Origin: Acanthococcus lagerstroemiae
Taxonomy: Eukaryota; Arthropoda; Insecta; Hemiptera; Eriococcidae
Reading direction: 5' to 3'
Assembly (NCBI GenBank): GCA_031841125.1
Contig: CM063106.1
Coordinates: 29,783,501 to 29,847,500 of the forward strand
DNA: 64,000 nucleotides
Each line of letters opens with the position of its first letter. Position 1 is the first letter of the stretch. The notes below the pieces were generated by a model. That model was not told the origin of the DNA. It did not search any database and saw only the letters and a program-made list of their open reading frames with translations. Made by a program: the position numbers and the translations under genes. Positions 21,183 through 33,780 of the stretch are shown here, piece by piece.

Positions 21183-23520
21183 ATAAGCTCCGTTTTTCAC
21201 GTCATTCAGTTCCGTTATGGTTATCTGTTGGTTACCAGCTTGAAAACGGAAATTCTAGGCGGCTGTGTTCAGGCCTCCAGCCACTAGCTATCCCTTCTGT
21301 GCTTAGCTGTTTAGCTGTGATGTGCCCAATGTTTTGATTTTCTGATTATTTTTGGATAATCCAAATAATTATCAAGAAATTATTTTCGTGTTTGTTCCTA
21401 ATTTTCTACTGGGTGTAATTATACGCTCAAATAAATTTTCTATTTTTGCAATGCTCGAAATCCGAATTTTTGGTGTATAAAGATGCCGATATTCACTAAA
21501 GTGAGTAACATAAATTATTTCCAATGAGATGTACAACATTCGTAAGGGATGAATATTCATCTGATTCGGTCAGATAACTGTACATCCGAAATTCTAATAT
21601 GATGATTCGAGTAGCATAATCTTCCAAGTCTAGTGTTATCTGCTGATATTTTGCCGTTACCTTCCGCCGTGATTAGTTTGAAGTTCCAAAACTGTTTCAG
21701 TACGTGCCAGTAGTCTTCGTTACCTGTACTGGAGTTTAATTAGCCTGGAAGTTGGATTGCATCTGATTCGTACCCAACTGATCTATGCACCTGTTTACTC
21801 GAACGCAAGAACTGAATTGTAAAATACCAAATTCTGTAACAGAAGTTGTATTTTGCCATTTGTAGAGCATCAACTGATCTATATAGTTTTGATATAGTTC
21901 GTCTGTGTCTCTCGTTAGTTTTTACTTGAATATCGTTTTCTACTATACGGGAACTGTCCAATTCCATTTATGAAGAAGGCGATTGTATTTCATTGTTATT
22001 GCGATCAGCATAATTTCTACCCTATTGTGTCATTTAAAAGCTTAATAAGAGCCTTCTTTTTCCGTCGTTGTGAATACCCGCATTCTTCCTATTTCTTATT
22101 TCTGTCTTTCATTTTCATCTGCCGTGTAAAACACCTTATTTTGCACTGTAATATGCTGGGCAGTGTTAATTATTATGCGGTACGAACAATCATCTGTCGA
22201 TCAGTAGATCCGGTTTTTATTCGCCTATTTATGAAGCCTTCTAGTGTAGCTACGAAAGGCCATAATTGTTAGAGCAATTAGTATATAATTGGACCTTGCG
22301 ATAATGTCATGGTATACTCGGCTCGTATTTTTATTTTTCTCTTAGGATTGTCGGGTTTTTGCGTTGCTAATTTTTGATATGACTTGTTAATTACAGTGGT
22401 TATTTTTCAGTCTCACTTTTACGAAAATTATTCCTATTGTAAGAATCAGTGTTTCTTATTTTATTGTTCCAGGCTCAGTCTATTTGGAGTTTGAATATGT
22501 AGATCGAAAATGGATATTTCTAGACACTGACGTTATTTGTAAGTTACCATTTTATATTCAGTATGCCAAACGTGAATAAGCTCATCTGTCTTCCTCATGG
22601 GATGCGTGTGCATTTGCACTGAAATTTTTATCTTCTTATACTATCTCAGAGCTGTGATCTGAATGAATTATTCTAGTCGGAAAATGGATAGTTCGATAAA
22701 AACAACCTGTGAAGTGAAATTATGTATGACAAGATGTAGAGTTTGAACTGGTAGGACTCTCGCCAAGTTTTGGATCTCATTCCCTACTAGCCTGTAATAG
22801 GCTTCAAATAACTTATTGTGGTTGAAAGAATCCATTAATTTAAATTTGTAACTACTTGATGTTCAAGGAGGTAACTAAATGGGGGAAGGGGATTGATGAT
22901 GAAATAATAACTGACGGTAAGCACTGCCTAAAATCTAAGTTTATATTGGATATCTCTCGAATCTTAAGTAATATTTGTGTGGAAGAGAATTCTCTGTTCT
23001 AGATTTTTATATTAGTTCTCGATGCAAAAGTATAATGCACACGATAGTGATGCATGATCCATGTATAGTAGATTGAAATGTATTTGTACCATAATTTAAT
23101 CAAAACATTGACTGCATTGCAAGGAAATGAGTTCCAGTTTGACTGAGAGTAGTTTTCAAGTATGCTATAAAATCACTTATCTAAGTTGAAAATTTTATTT
23201 GATTTCAATTCTCTGAATAGTACAAAAATTATGGTACTCATCCTTCACTGGACGTAAAGTATCGTCCCGTGTACTCATTTAAATTGTGAACTGGAATTAT
23301 GATTTAACTCATTCAATTGGTAACTTTACATTACCAATCTCATCAGTGTCACAATAATTAATTTCAGTATTTTATGGGCTTTATACAAAGATGAAAACGA
23401 AATTCGAGATCGTAAGCTGAATGTATCTGCTCGTGCGCAATGGTCCAATGGTTCGTAGATAACTGGACTCAGAAACCAGGTCGATCGAAAAAGTGTGACC
23501 ATTGGAGTATTTGGTATTTA
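21183..23520. other. Non-coding; adjacent weak ORFs near 21.7-22.3 kb
   Basis: No supported gene. A 75-codon minus frame (21740-21967) and a 100-codon plus frame (21970-22272) abut, but neither shows a domain or splice context that I recognise. Confidence 0.35.
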
Positions 23521-23526
23521 ATATTT

Positions 23527-24240
23527 TTCAGAGCCGTGAAGCCGCTTGTTTTTTTTTGTAGAAGCGCCTCTTAAAAATTGAATAGTGGCTCCCACTGTGA
23601 TTCCTGCTCTTGAAGTTCTCAGAGTTGCGCCTCTGATTTGCTCATTTAGTGAAAAGCTAAGGCTACTTTGGCTCTGGTTCTTGAGTGTAGGTGACTCCGG
23701 CCCCGGTCCCGGTCCCGAAAGCCGCCTCCGAGCACCTCATTAATCAGCTGTGAAAGGTAACTCGTGACTCAGGCTCTGACCTTGAGAAATTCGGTGGCCT
23801 CGCGCCGCTTTGTGGCTCCCATTCTGGGTCCACTGCTTTTTATTTTCTCATTTTTTGTTACCAATCAAATAGAGGCAAATCTTGAATCACTATAAACAAG
23901 GAAAGACATCTGTAGCGAAGTACTGTGTAGTAATTGAGTAAATGTTCTGGAAGCTAGTTCTGATCTTCTGATTGTCACCACAAAAGATCTTGTAGTTCAG
24001 TGTTCTGTGTATTGCCTTGTTTTCTTGTTTAATCTTTAACTTTGTTATGTCTCACTGTATCCTATTTTTCATTTTTTGTTTCTCTACCAGCAAGAGAATA
24101 CGAAATAATGAATTACTTTTTTACTCGGAGGCGCCTCTAAATGCTGGAAAAGTGAGCACAGCCGATTTCCCCGAAATTTTTGTGGTTCCAACTCTCATAT
24201 TTTTCAGAGCCTTGGCGTTAACTCCAGCTCCGACCTTCAG
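23527..24240. repeat. GC-rich word clusters GGCTCC/GGCGCCTC
   Basis: Repeated AGAGCC, GGCTCC, GCGCCTC and CTCCGG words at 23529-23830 and 24125-24240 stand out from the AT-rich surroundings. CAGAGCC follows TTTTT at 23530 and again at 24206. This may be a degraded word-array transposon, but TIRs and a duplication could not be paired. Confidence 0.35.
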
Positions 24241-24984
24241 AAAGTGATACTTCTGGCTTTGAATCCCTAACCTGTGTATTTATTTTCTTTTCAGTCAATT
24301 ATAGTCTAGTCAGAATACGAAGACTTAAAGAGTGAACTGAAAAGCTCGTAAAATTCTAATTTTAAAGCGATAAGTGTGAATTCAGCCAATCCCCCTGATC
24401 AGAGGTAGTTGGTAGTATTTTTCAGACTTACAGGTTTGAAGTGTAAATCGCTACCTAGAATAATATATTATGGTAAATGTTGTAAGAAACTTAATACGAA
24501 ATCGATATGTCAAATGAGATTCTATCCTTACTGTTGTTCGTGTTCCCATTGCTCGTATACTCGCAATATTATCCATGTTTCGGTTCCCTTACTTCTGAAG
24601 CTCTCGTGTACTCTTCATTCTCGATTTATAAATTACAGCTTTGTTGTAGTATCGAATGAATCTTTTCTCACTTGGTCAAATTGAAACAGTATTAGTTTTC
24701 AGTTATTTTAAATTTGTTAAATTCTTGTCTCACGAATTTGAGATCGTTTTTGAATACAGATTCATGAAAGGCTTTTTAGTAGTGTTTCAAATTTGAACTG
24801 CGTATTCAATAAATTTCATATTTTTACATAGTTAACAAACTGAGCTTTGATCCAAGAATTACTCTCAAAAGGATATTTTTACTTCAAAAATCTGTTTATT
24901 ATTAGGATCCATTTCTAAGACTTGTAAGTGTAAAACTATAAGTTTTGAGTTGAGGATACCAGGGCCGTACGTTTGCGATTTAGA
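24241..24984. other. Non-coding, nothing recognised
   Basis: AT-rich; a 91-codon plus frame at 24409-24684 has no recognisable feature. Confidence 0.4.
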
Positions 24985-25262
24985 TAAATTTTTAGCATTT
25001 TATATGATTTTACTACTGGGTATACTTGAGCAAAACCGTAACGAAAAAACCTAACGTTCCCCCTACACGAATTCAGTGGTTGACATTTACAATCTGCAGC
25101 CGTGTTGTTGCTGTGCGACTGTAGTCTGCAGCCGTGTTGTTGATAGAAATTTCCATGCCCCCGGCACGAACCCAGTCCCTATGATTTAGCTCTTCATTTT
25201 TTATTAGGGTACGAAAGCATATAAAATGTTACACTACGTGTCTCTGTAGGAGACACGTATTT
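24985..25262 (+). repeat. Dispersed repeat R, copy 1
   Basis: Shared with 33800-35580. Landmarks are GATTTTACTACTGGGTATAC, CTGCAGCCGTGTTGTTG (twice), GAAATTTCCATG, ATTTAGCTCTTCAT, AGCATATAAAATGTTA and the end ACGTGTCTCTGTAGGAGACA, which forms a 9-bp hairpin. No coding content. Family unknown. Confidence 0.65.
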
Positions 25263-25289
25263 TTGGATAGTTGACTGACTGATTAACCA

Positions 25290-25440
25290 ATTGACCTGAC
25301 TGACTGACCCGACTGTTTTGAAACTCGATCAGATATTGCTAAAACTCACTCAGATTGTGCTGAGACTCATTCATTAGCCCTTGGAACTCGCTAAGATTTG
25401 AGTATCAGATTACATTTCAAATCTGACTAATTGGGGCTCA
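25290..25440. repeat. Word array ACTCAGA/GAGACTCA
   Basis: Several AGACTCATT, AACTCGCT and AACTCACTCAGAT words, the same word family as at 33045-33780 in the same orientation. It lies directly downstream of repeat R copy 1. Confidence 0.45.
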
Positions 25441-27399
25441 AAATTTTACTTTTGAACGGAGCAGAATTAACATCTCTGGGAAAATTGAATGACATCGAAA
25501 TAGGGATTTCTTGTATCACTAATCTGGACTATCTCATCTTACGAAATATTGGATTAAGTATCTAACCAAAATTTTTCGGATAAACGAGCCCAAATAACCT
25601 TCTGAAATTTTCAATCCAGACCTTTCTAGGATCCTACAGTCCAAAGTGAGAGCTCAATTCTCACTCTGAAGTATCAGAGGTATGGAAAATGTCTGCTTAC
25701 TTTCTCCAGGCTGTTTTTATGTCTCTATTTTTATAAAAATTAAGTGGGAAAAGCCCATGACCAAATCAACAGAGCAACAGGTTAACATTTGCTGGCTCTG
25801 ACAAATAATAAATGGATCTGTTTATTATTATCAGGCGGACAGGAGGGGAGAGGAGCTCCAGAGGGGTCTTTTGGAGAGGTGGCAGTTTGCAGATGTGTGC
25901 CTGCTGCCCTGTAGAATCTGTCACTGCAAGGAGTCTCAAGAAAAATTGTCTGATCTTTTTTTCCTTCGATCTTCTGACTGTTCTATTAGGATCCCGTACT
26001 AAAATCGTGTGATCTTTTTTTACACACAAGGGACCTCACCCCCAATAAAAAAATCTGATGTTTCCCGGATCGTCTTATCTTTTGTTTTAGATGCTCCTTC
26101 TAGAATATCTTGCAATCTATCCTCGCACACGAGGAACCCGCTGTCAAATTATCGGTGTCCCTGTCACAACCTTACAATCTCTTTTTGCACATAAGAAGCA
26201 CCAGCGAAATCGTCACAATTCGATTTTGAATGGGGAGCCCTTGTTAAAGTCGATGCGACCTTTTTTCTTTCAATTTTAAGGATGGCATGCCCCTCAAAAT
26301 CTTCGCTAGCTAGGCTTTTAGTGTGAATCCCCGCGGAGAAAAACTTTCAAAAACGTTTGAATATTAATCTCAGATCGGGCTTACAAGTTGGACAATTAAC
26401 GTGTACAAAAAATATCGATAAATATTAATATTTCTTCAAAGTACAAAGGGCCGATTTATCCTCTTTGAAGCGGAATATCAAATTTTTGTTCAAGTAAATT
26501 TTGTAACGTTCCTTTTATCCAATTTTGGGACCTTTGATTTCGAATCTAGCTTCAGAATTTCCGTAAATATGTTCATTTTACTAACATCGAATTTAAATAA
26601 AATTGCAAAATAATGGTCATGATCATCTTGAAATTAATCAAGCTAGAGAAATTTGGTTGCCAAATTCGGAATCAGACCACCAAAATGGGGAACAGATGAT
26701 AAAATTCATCTCCGCAAAAAAGTTTATTTCTTATAATTTCTGCGAAAAGTTTATTTCTAAAGAGTCTGCGGACTGTGGGAAAATTTTGATGTTTTCCTGT
26801 GAAATTGTACCTACGTTATTCTTATGCCAGAATACAACTTGTAAATTTTGTATGACATCCGTTAAACCCACATTATTTGTATTCCAAAATGCAAACTTGA
26901 AGTTTAATTTTACATCTGTTTTTTGTTCCTCCAAAATCCTTATATTCTTCAATCCTCATGTAGTGCCACATTTAAAGTTCTGTCAGGTTTTTCTTTTTGC
27001 TATTTTTGCTTTTGATTAGATGCCGCCGACTTAGAAGGGCGAAGCATTCGATAAAATGACTAGGGGGACACCCCTTCCCAATGAATACTATCGCCTGAAG
27101 GGGAGTACAAACATTTTATATCCACATGAATTTTTTCTTAGAAATTGAAATATTTGGTAAAAGAACACGATATTTGTAACGAAAAGAACACACAAATGTT
27201 TCTTGCATGGCCAGTTTTTTTAGGGGGAAAATCTGGGCAGATTCTCACAGGTGAAAGCCCCGAAGACTATCTAGTTTTTCGAGGATCTCATTCCGGAATT
27301 AGGGAGGGACTCCCGATTTTCAGAGGATCCGACACATTTCTGTGTTTGAGTCTGTGAAGGATACTTGATATGGAAGAGAGTTCCTTCCTCTGTTGTTGT
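25441..27399. other. Non-coding; contains a 57-bp two-copy tandem
   Basis: Mostly unrecognised. At 26813-26925 a 57-bp unit occurs twice with divergence. Because 57 is a multiple of three, both strands keep open frames through it (138 codons plus, 73 codons minus). No transposon or gene was identified. Confidence 0.4.
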
Positions 27400-28565
27400 G
27401 TTCAAATCAGGGTTGGACAGGATTTAAATCCTCGGGTATTTGAAATCCAAATTTCTAAAACTTCTGATTTTGGATTTTGGATCTCGAATCCTTTTTCAAA
27501 AAGAATTTCGGATTCAACTCCTAATTATTAGTAAATGGTTTGCATTTTGATTATTCAAAAAATAATTGAAATCCAAATCCAAAATAGGATGCTCTCAGCG
27601 CTGATCTGCGGCAAACACCCTAAAAATCTTCATTTCATCAATTGTAACAATTTACCATTAACTTATAAATATCTTCAAAATCTAAGCTTACATATTGATA
27701 GTTTTACATCCTTTTTGTTGTATTCTGCGAACGCGAAGGAAACTCATTTGGTCATCTGTTAATAGGGACTGAAAGCCGAACGAGAACGCTTTCGCTTTCG
27801 GCTTTAGCTTTTGACGTTGAAAAATACTGCTTCCGCTTTCGGCTTTGAACACAACCAGCTTTCGACTTGCGGCTTCAGCTTTCATACCAAAATCGTTCGG
27901 CTTTCCAGCTTTTGACTTTCGGATTTTTGGGCAGTTTTTACAATTTTGTTCCCCCCCCCCCGGTTTTCTAATACTTTGGTGTCTTTAGGGAGTCTAGGAC
28001 TTTGAGGAGTTGATTTTTAGCAATTCCCATTATCAGTAGTCCATACTTTTTGGTTTTCAGGGATAAAGTCGAAAAAAGCCGAAAACGATTCGGCTTTTGC
28101 TTTCGGCTTTCTAACCCAGTCGGCTTCCGACTTTCAGCTTTGGCTTTCATGCCAAATCATTCTGCTGTCGGCTGGCTTTCAGTCTCTGCCTGTTAGTAAG
28201 TAAGAAGTTAGAACGCTGAACGCAAGGTCCTAAAAATTTCTCTCTTTCATTGAGTACAAGTAGCATTTTAGCGCTGAGCTACAGACAACAGAAATTATAT
28301 GCGAACGTCCTCAGCTAATGGTAGACTGAAGATAGCGTGGGTGCTTACTGATGAGTTGCTGAAATTTAGAAGTCAAAATTCTGATTTTTGGATTTTGGAT
28401 TTAAAATCCTAATTTTTCTGAAAATTGAGAGGATTTAGGATGTATGATTTGAAGTTATTTTCGAAAAAGGATGTGATACTTTGAATTCGAATCCTTTTTT
28501 ACCAGGATTTTGGATTTTTGTTTTAAATCTTGGAGCTATGGATTTTGCCCATCCCTAGTTCAAAT
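27400..28565. mobile_element. hAT-type non-autonomous element (outer), word GGATTTTGGATTT
   Basis: Exact 8-bp target duplication GTTCAAAT at 27400-27407 and 28558-28565. The left terminus is CAGGGTTGGACAGGAT and the right terminus reads, on the other strand, TAGGGATGGGCAAAAT, so the TIRs are short and diverged. Both arms contain many GGATTTTGGATTT/AAATCC words. It is interrupted by a second hAT-type element (27763-28188). No transposase. Confidence 0.85.
27755..28196. mobile_element. hAT-type non-autonomous element (inner), word GGCTTTCGGCTTT
   Basis: Element 27763-28188 with termini TAGGGACTGAAAGCC and CAGAGACTGAAAGCC (the latter on the opposite strand). The flanks TCTGTTAA and CCTGTTAG match at 6 of 8, a plausible diverged target duplication. 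The arms repeat CTTTCGGCTTT, the same word as in the outer element at 20009-21174 but with different terminal sequence. A run of about ten C lies near 27952. Confidence 0.75.
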
Positions 28566-31500
28566 AGATGATTTAATTCAAGATTAGTTTGAAAGTGGCG
28601 GTTGGTCGAACTAATGAGTTTCGTTTTAGAAATTACTTTTTTTGACGAATGCCAGTGGGATATAACGTTTCTATTTTTTCCTTTCTAAATACCTGGGTAG
28701 ATGGTACGGAAATAATTCTTTTGGCCTTCTCTAAATTTATATTGCGTAATTATGGCGATTAAATCAGAATTCCGTATACTTAGCCTATACAAGTCAGCCT
28801 CATAAAAATATCGAAGTTTCCTAATTAATTTGTCCATCATAACGGGTAACGCTTTTTCGCATCGAACGGGACAACACTGTAATGCGGCTGTTGTTTTTGT
28901 TTTCATCTCATTGGTCGTCGAATTATGACTATTTTAAACAAGTTGAATAAGTCATACACAGTCACTCTGTGTCTGTCAGATGATCTTGACATTTTTGTGT
29001 TACTGTGTCGGTGTGTTGGTGTATAAAATATGAACCATTCTTATCGTTTTAAAAATTATCTTATTTGATGAATCACAATGTATATATTGTATTCCGGTGT
29101 GTGAAATTATTTGCGCGATAATTAATGTTAACGACCTACGCCAGATGATAATCATTTTGTGTATTTTTTGTCGTGCTAAAAAATGTGTTCAGTGGTAATT
29201 CGGAGCATTTTCGTGTGTAAATAATCCTAAATAGTAGAATATTTGAATGTCGAGGGAGGCCTTTTTATCGATGTTTACAGATCGCGTGCTAAAATCGAGC
29301 AAGCTTTCTAACTTTCGCATCGATCGAAATTATTTTTGAGCGTGTTGTAGGGTACTCGTTATCAGTTTCTCAATTTTTCGGAAGGACTTGAGCTAGTTGC
29401 TATGAAAATCTGGAAATTTCACTTTTCCTGTCATCCGTGGATTTTCACTAGCTGGTGTTATTTCGGGCAGTGAGTCATTCTGTTTTATGTTGAGTGGAAT
29501 ACGGAAACCTTCAAAATAATGTTCTTCCACATTTGATTAGATAAACTAATACATCGAGACCACGTCCTCAATTTGATATCACCATTTCCTCATGTCTCAC
29601 TTTTGATCACGCGATTATGATTCACTTGTTTCCTGGCAGTGGAGTGATACGCGAGTTGAGAAGTCGCCGGGGATAATTTTTTTGGCGGTCTGATTGAAAG
29701 AAATTCAGTTCGATAAGTAGATATGTTCTGATACATGTTTGGTTTTTTTTTTTCAGTTCAGGAAATACAGAAATAAACATGAAACAATTTGATAAAATTC
29801 TGTTTTGATTTACACTACGTTGTACGATCATATCTCTAATAATTGTTGATGTATCCGAGTGCTTTCATGAAGTTCGTTCTTGAAACTTTTGTTTTTGTCT
29901 TAATCTGATCGTAACGATGTGGATTCGTCACTTCATTCAAATAACGTATACTGATGAATAGTATAAATACTTTAATTCAATACCAAGGTTCGGCTACTTC
30001 GTTAATTCATAATAGGTATTCAAACATGAACACATTGAAGCTGTTTTGTACTTTTGAGGGGAGTGCCTCGTAAAAGAAATTTTGTTGGTACCTAGTCAAT
30101 CAGGCTTGACGAGAGAGTGGGGTAAGTGGAATTTCCTCGGCACAAACCTTTATGGGGGCCTGGATTTTTCATCGTCTGATCTTCTTATGCATTGTCTGAT
30201 CTTTCTTTCTTTGAAGGTTTTGAGCGCAAAATTGTGATTTTTGAAAAAAGCTCGAGGAAAATTGAGTAGACGTGTGGAAGAAGGGGACTTCTCGAAGAAC
30301 GTAGTTTTGATGATAACCGAATTGGAAATTTAACTGATTGTGCGCCACTGGAAAACTAACAGTTCCGTCAGCGCGGTTTTTTTATGGGACTCTGCATAGA
30401 TCAAAGAGTATTTTTGTGAAGTTTCAGCGAGTAACACTGAGTAGAATACGAGGAACAGCTGTTTGACGTTATCAAAAATATTCCCATTTTTCCGGAGTTT
30501 TTTGTTTGCTGTAAAGCAGTGTATTGGAAGAAATCGCAGAGTGTAGAACAGTGGACTTTTTTCTTATTTTTTTGACAAAATAAATCGCAGACTCAAGAAA
30601 CATAAAAGGATGAGTCATAAAATAAAACAAAAAATATCAAAATAGAAAAAGATACCAGTGTTACTTTGTTGTCTCCTTATTCTCGATCTTACTGGGCTTT
30701 GGCCTCACGAATGCCTTGTTCTTTGTACAATTTTTCTCCCGAATACGGTGCTTATTTCATCAATGACTTCACATTACTAATATGTTGGGTTTTTTTTTTT
30801 TGTTTTTTTTTTTTACGTCTCACTTGCGATTGTTTGATGAGGTCCGTACGAAAGCATCTTGAATTTTTGGAATTTGAACATCTGAGGACAGTGTGACATC
30901 GAGGCTATATATAGCTTTCCTTCATCCTCTATATTTCGTCAAGTGAACCGTTGGATAAAGCGTTAGCTTCTTGCGAGCTTCGTTAATGATTTCTACGTAC
31001 TCTGGCATATTTTTGAGTGCATGAGAAACGAAAGAACACAACCACAGAAACCAGAACTACTGATAAAACGAGAACCATTGATAGAGAGACATTCAAGAGA
31101 GCTAGAGAACTGAAATTTAGCATGTACATAGAAGGGACATTGTAGAATCCGAAACGACCGTCTCCCGAAAAACAGGATTTTTTGAGAAATCTTCTTCTTC
31201 CAGTGGTCTAATCAACTGGCTAACTTTTTTTCAAGTTTTCCCCCACGGGTTTCCTCAACGGCCCTGGAGTCAATTCTCAGTATTATGTCCTCCGCCTGGG
31301 CCACTACAAAGGGTTTGCATTATTGGATGTAATTAGATTTGAAGAAATTGAATATATGATAAATATTCCTTTAAAAGATATCTCGTGTTTAGGTTGACAA
31401 GCTAACTGGCGACTGGATGATATTTAGATGATGTATAAAGGATGTGATCCATTGATTTGGGAGTTTGAGAAGCCTAGTGTGAATTTGTGGATTAGTGGCG

Positions 31501-31643
31501 ATTTTGCAGGATGTGTCCCTGTTTGGGGAAGGAAGCTGTGACCCGAATGTTAACGCTCGATCGACACGCAGGAAGGAAGTCATACCCCGTAGTCAGTTTC
31601 AAACGTCGGTGTAATTGATGAATCTCTTAAACGGAAGTAGGGA
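28566..31643. other. Non-coding, nothing recognised
   Basis: About 3 kb without a supported gene. Short ORFs near 28685, 29622, 30666 and 31389 are unconvincing. T-rich tracts lie near 29743 and 30790-30813. Confidence 0.4.
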
Positions 31644-32219
31644 CAGGGTATCTACCGGTCATGTAAGTCATCTAAGCCGTCTAAAATCATCTATTTCGAA
31701 AATAGATCATCTAAGTTATCTAAAGGCATATTTTTTTCACTGTAAGTCATTCTCTTTTCATTTTCTCTCAACCCGAGCCCTAGAATTCGCCCTTTCGAGC
31801 ATTACTTCAGACATCGGGGAGCCTATTAGGGCAGTCAACCCTCTTCTTCTCTGGCCGAAAAACCGGCCTAGGTCGAAATGTAGCGAGTTGCTACGTTGGC
31901 TCGAACCCGCGCGCTATCCACTCGGTCAACCAGGCCCCTCGCTGTAAGTCATATGAAAAATTTTACGTAATTCTCTTGAATAGTTGGGGAAAAAATACTA
32001 CCAAAATAACATATTAAGTTTATTGTACAGACATCAGCCAATGAGTGAATAGTCGGCTAGAAAGAATAGGAGTGATGTTTTAAATGCAACATAAAATAGA
32101 GAAGCTAATAGAAGAGTAAGCCATCGAAGCGAGCTAAAATTTTCTTGAGGCTACTAAAAAATTTGATAAAGGTCATCTAAAGTGATGTTTTTTACTTATC
32201 AATTCTAGTCAATACCCTG
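31644..32219. mobile_element. hAT-like element, word GTCATCTAA
   Basis: The left terminus CAGGGTATCTACCGG (31644) and right terminus, on the other strand CAGGGTATTGACTAG (to 32219), form TIRs matching at 12 of 15. GTCATCTAA-like words occur near both ends. A SINE (31751-31941) is inserted in it. No convincing 8-bp duplication was found, so the hAT assignment rests on the termini. Confidence 0.6.
31740..31952 (-). mobile_element. tRNA-derived SINE, copy 2
   Basis: Flanked by the exact 11-bp repeat CTGTAAGTCAT at 31740-31750 and 31942-31952. On the minus strand it begins with a tRNA-like head: box A TGACCGAGTGG (complement of 31918-31928) and box B GGGTTCGAGCC (complement of 31898-31908). The body shared with copy 1 follows, ending in an A-rich tail (T-rich on plus near 31750). 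About 25 bp of the tRNA region between the boxes is missing relative to copy 1. It lies within the hAT-like element at 31644. Confidence 0.85.
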
Positions 32220-33044
32220 AGAGAGTTTCCCAAACTTTTATGTGTCACCTAAATTTATAAGATTTCACCTGACAGATTTATTGTCCCCCTCGCCACCCCG
32301 TTGTTCGCACTGTAAGGTGGTGATCGTGTAGGGCAGAAGAGGTAAACGATACCTCAGGAAAAATTTAGGAGTATTGCTCCCCTTGGAAATTACTGTTTAT
32401 GATTTCCTCCTCATTGGGTATAAAAAATGTTTCATAATTGATGAAAGTATTCGAAAAAATAATTTTAAAAGTCTTGGGGAACAGTACCACCAAAAATGTC
32501 TGGTCCTCTCGTGGGAAAGGTACAGATCGTTATTATTGTCACACCGGCTATGAGTTATAATAATTCTTCAATGAGAACAGGGTTATTGATGAAATTTGGT
32601 AACAAACAAAGATGTTCCCTCACCCGCTCCCTCGAAGGAGGTCGACAAATCTCAGCTAGAAGTCAGTTCGTCAGCTAAAAAAAAATTAGGACTTTTACCC
32701 CAATTGGTCAATTGTAATTCTGTACTTTCACAATCTTCTCCAGTCCTAGGCGAACCCTTTGCTTCATAAATTGATGATAATAATAGTGGTAATTATTGCT
32801 GAAGGGTCTTAAATTTGGTTAAGAAGCTATAAAGAATTGCTGTTTATTTAGTTGTTTGGGCGTTTTATTTTTGAACAACCCGTGGAAAAACTAGCAGCGA
32901 GTCTAGGAAATTCAGCCGCCACCCATGAAATCATATTTGATAGTAAGCCTAGATCAGATGTTCCTGAACAAGTACAGACTGGGAAAATAATACAAAACAT
33001 GACTTGTTCAAATTGGCTCCCTTCAAGCTATAATTTGAAGATGA
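32220..33044. other. Non-coding, nothing recognised
   Basis: No gene supported; two ORFs of 60 and 67 codons (32496, 32852) have no recognisable features. Confidence 0.4.
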
Positions 33045-33780
33045 GAATCAATTAGATCCTGTTGAGACTAATCAGACTCGTTGAAATCGAATAAGACTTT
33101 TCTCAGACGATGTAAAGACTGTTCAAGACTTGTTAAAACGCACGGTTTAGACTTGTTAATAACATTGTTTGGTCTCAATAAAATGCAATAAAGACTAGGT
33201 ATTTAAGTCTCATTAAAATCGTGAAGACTTCCTAAGTCCCATAGAAACTTTGAGACTCGTGAAGACTGATTGAAATCCGTCCAGACTCTATAAAGGCCAT
33301 TCTCTAGGATTCGCTGAGATTCATTAAGATTTTGTTGAAGATCATAAAGTCTTGTTTGGCGCCTAACCTCGACAGCGAGCGTGACAATAGAAGAAAAAGA
33401 TCGTGCTAAAATTCATTGAAACTAAATGAGACTCTACAAGACTCTGTTGCCACTCATTGAGACTTGCTAAGACTGTGTGCGTTCATCAAGACTCGATAAG
33501 TTTCTGTAAATTTGATTTTTTTACTGAACAAATTTGGATGAAACTGCTGAACATTAGTGCAGAGACTCGCTGAAATTCGCTGAGACTCAACTTAAAATGA
33601 TGAAGACTTGTTAAAACCCCGTCAACACTCACCCGTAAAAATGTGAGGCTCATATTACTTGAGAATGTTAAGATCCCGTCAGGAAGAACTCTTTAAGACT
33701 CTCTTGAATTCATATAAACTTGTTAAGACTCTGTTACTGAGTCACTAAGATTCTGTCAGGACTGATTTAGTCTCTTTTAA
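33045..33780. repeat. Long word array AGACT(C/T)GTTAAGAC
   Basis: Dozens of AGACT/AAGACTTGTTAA/GAGACTCATTGAG words over about 0.7 kb, in one orientation, at irregular spacing of 12-30 bp. A word-poor gap lies at about 33350-33410. The same word in reverse (AGTCTT) fills 49925-50760. It adjoins repeat R on the right. Confidence 0.65.

Noticed and set aside
21740..22272. Adjacent divergent ORFs of 75 and 100 codons
   Set aside because: No domain, splice site or codon bias supports coding; mentioned only as weak frames.
23425..23490. tRNA-like string with GGTCCAATGG and CCAGGTCGATC
   Set aside because: No proper box A or box B spacing and no acceptor stem pairing could be found.
23527..23785. 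hAT element from CAGAGCCGTGAAGCC to GGCTCTG
   Set aside because: The ends share only seven bases and the flanking 8-mers do not match, so it is listed only as word clusters.
26603..27019. 138-codon plus-strand ORF
   Set aside because: Composition is typical of AT-rich chance frames, no domain is visible, and its length is favoured by a 57-bp tandem that keeps the frame.
28340..28365. CTGATGAGTTGCTGAAA, resembling a hammerhead core
   Set aside because: The six bases between CTGATGA and GAAA cannot form stem II, and flanking strands do not pair.
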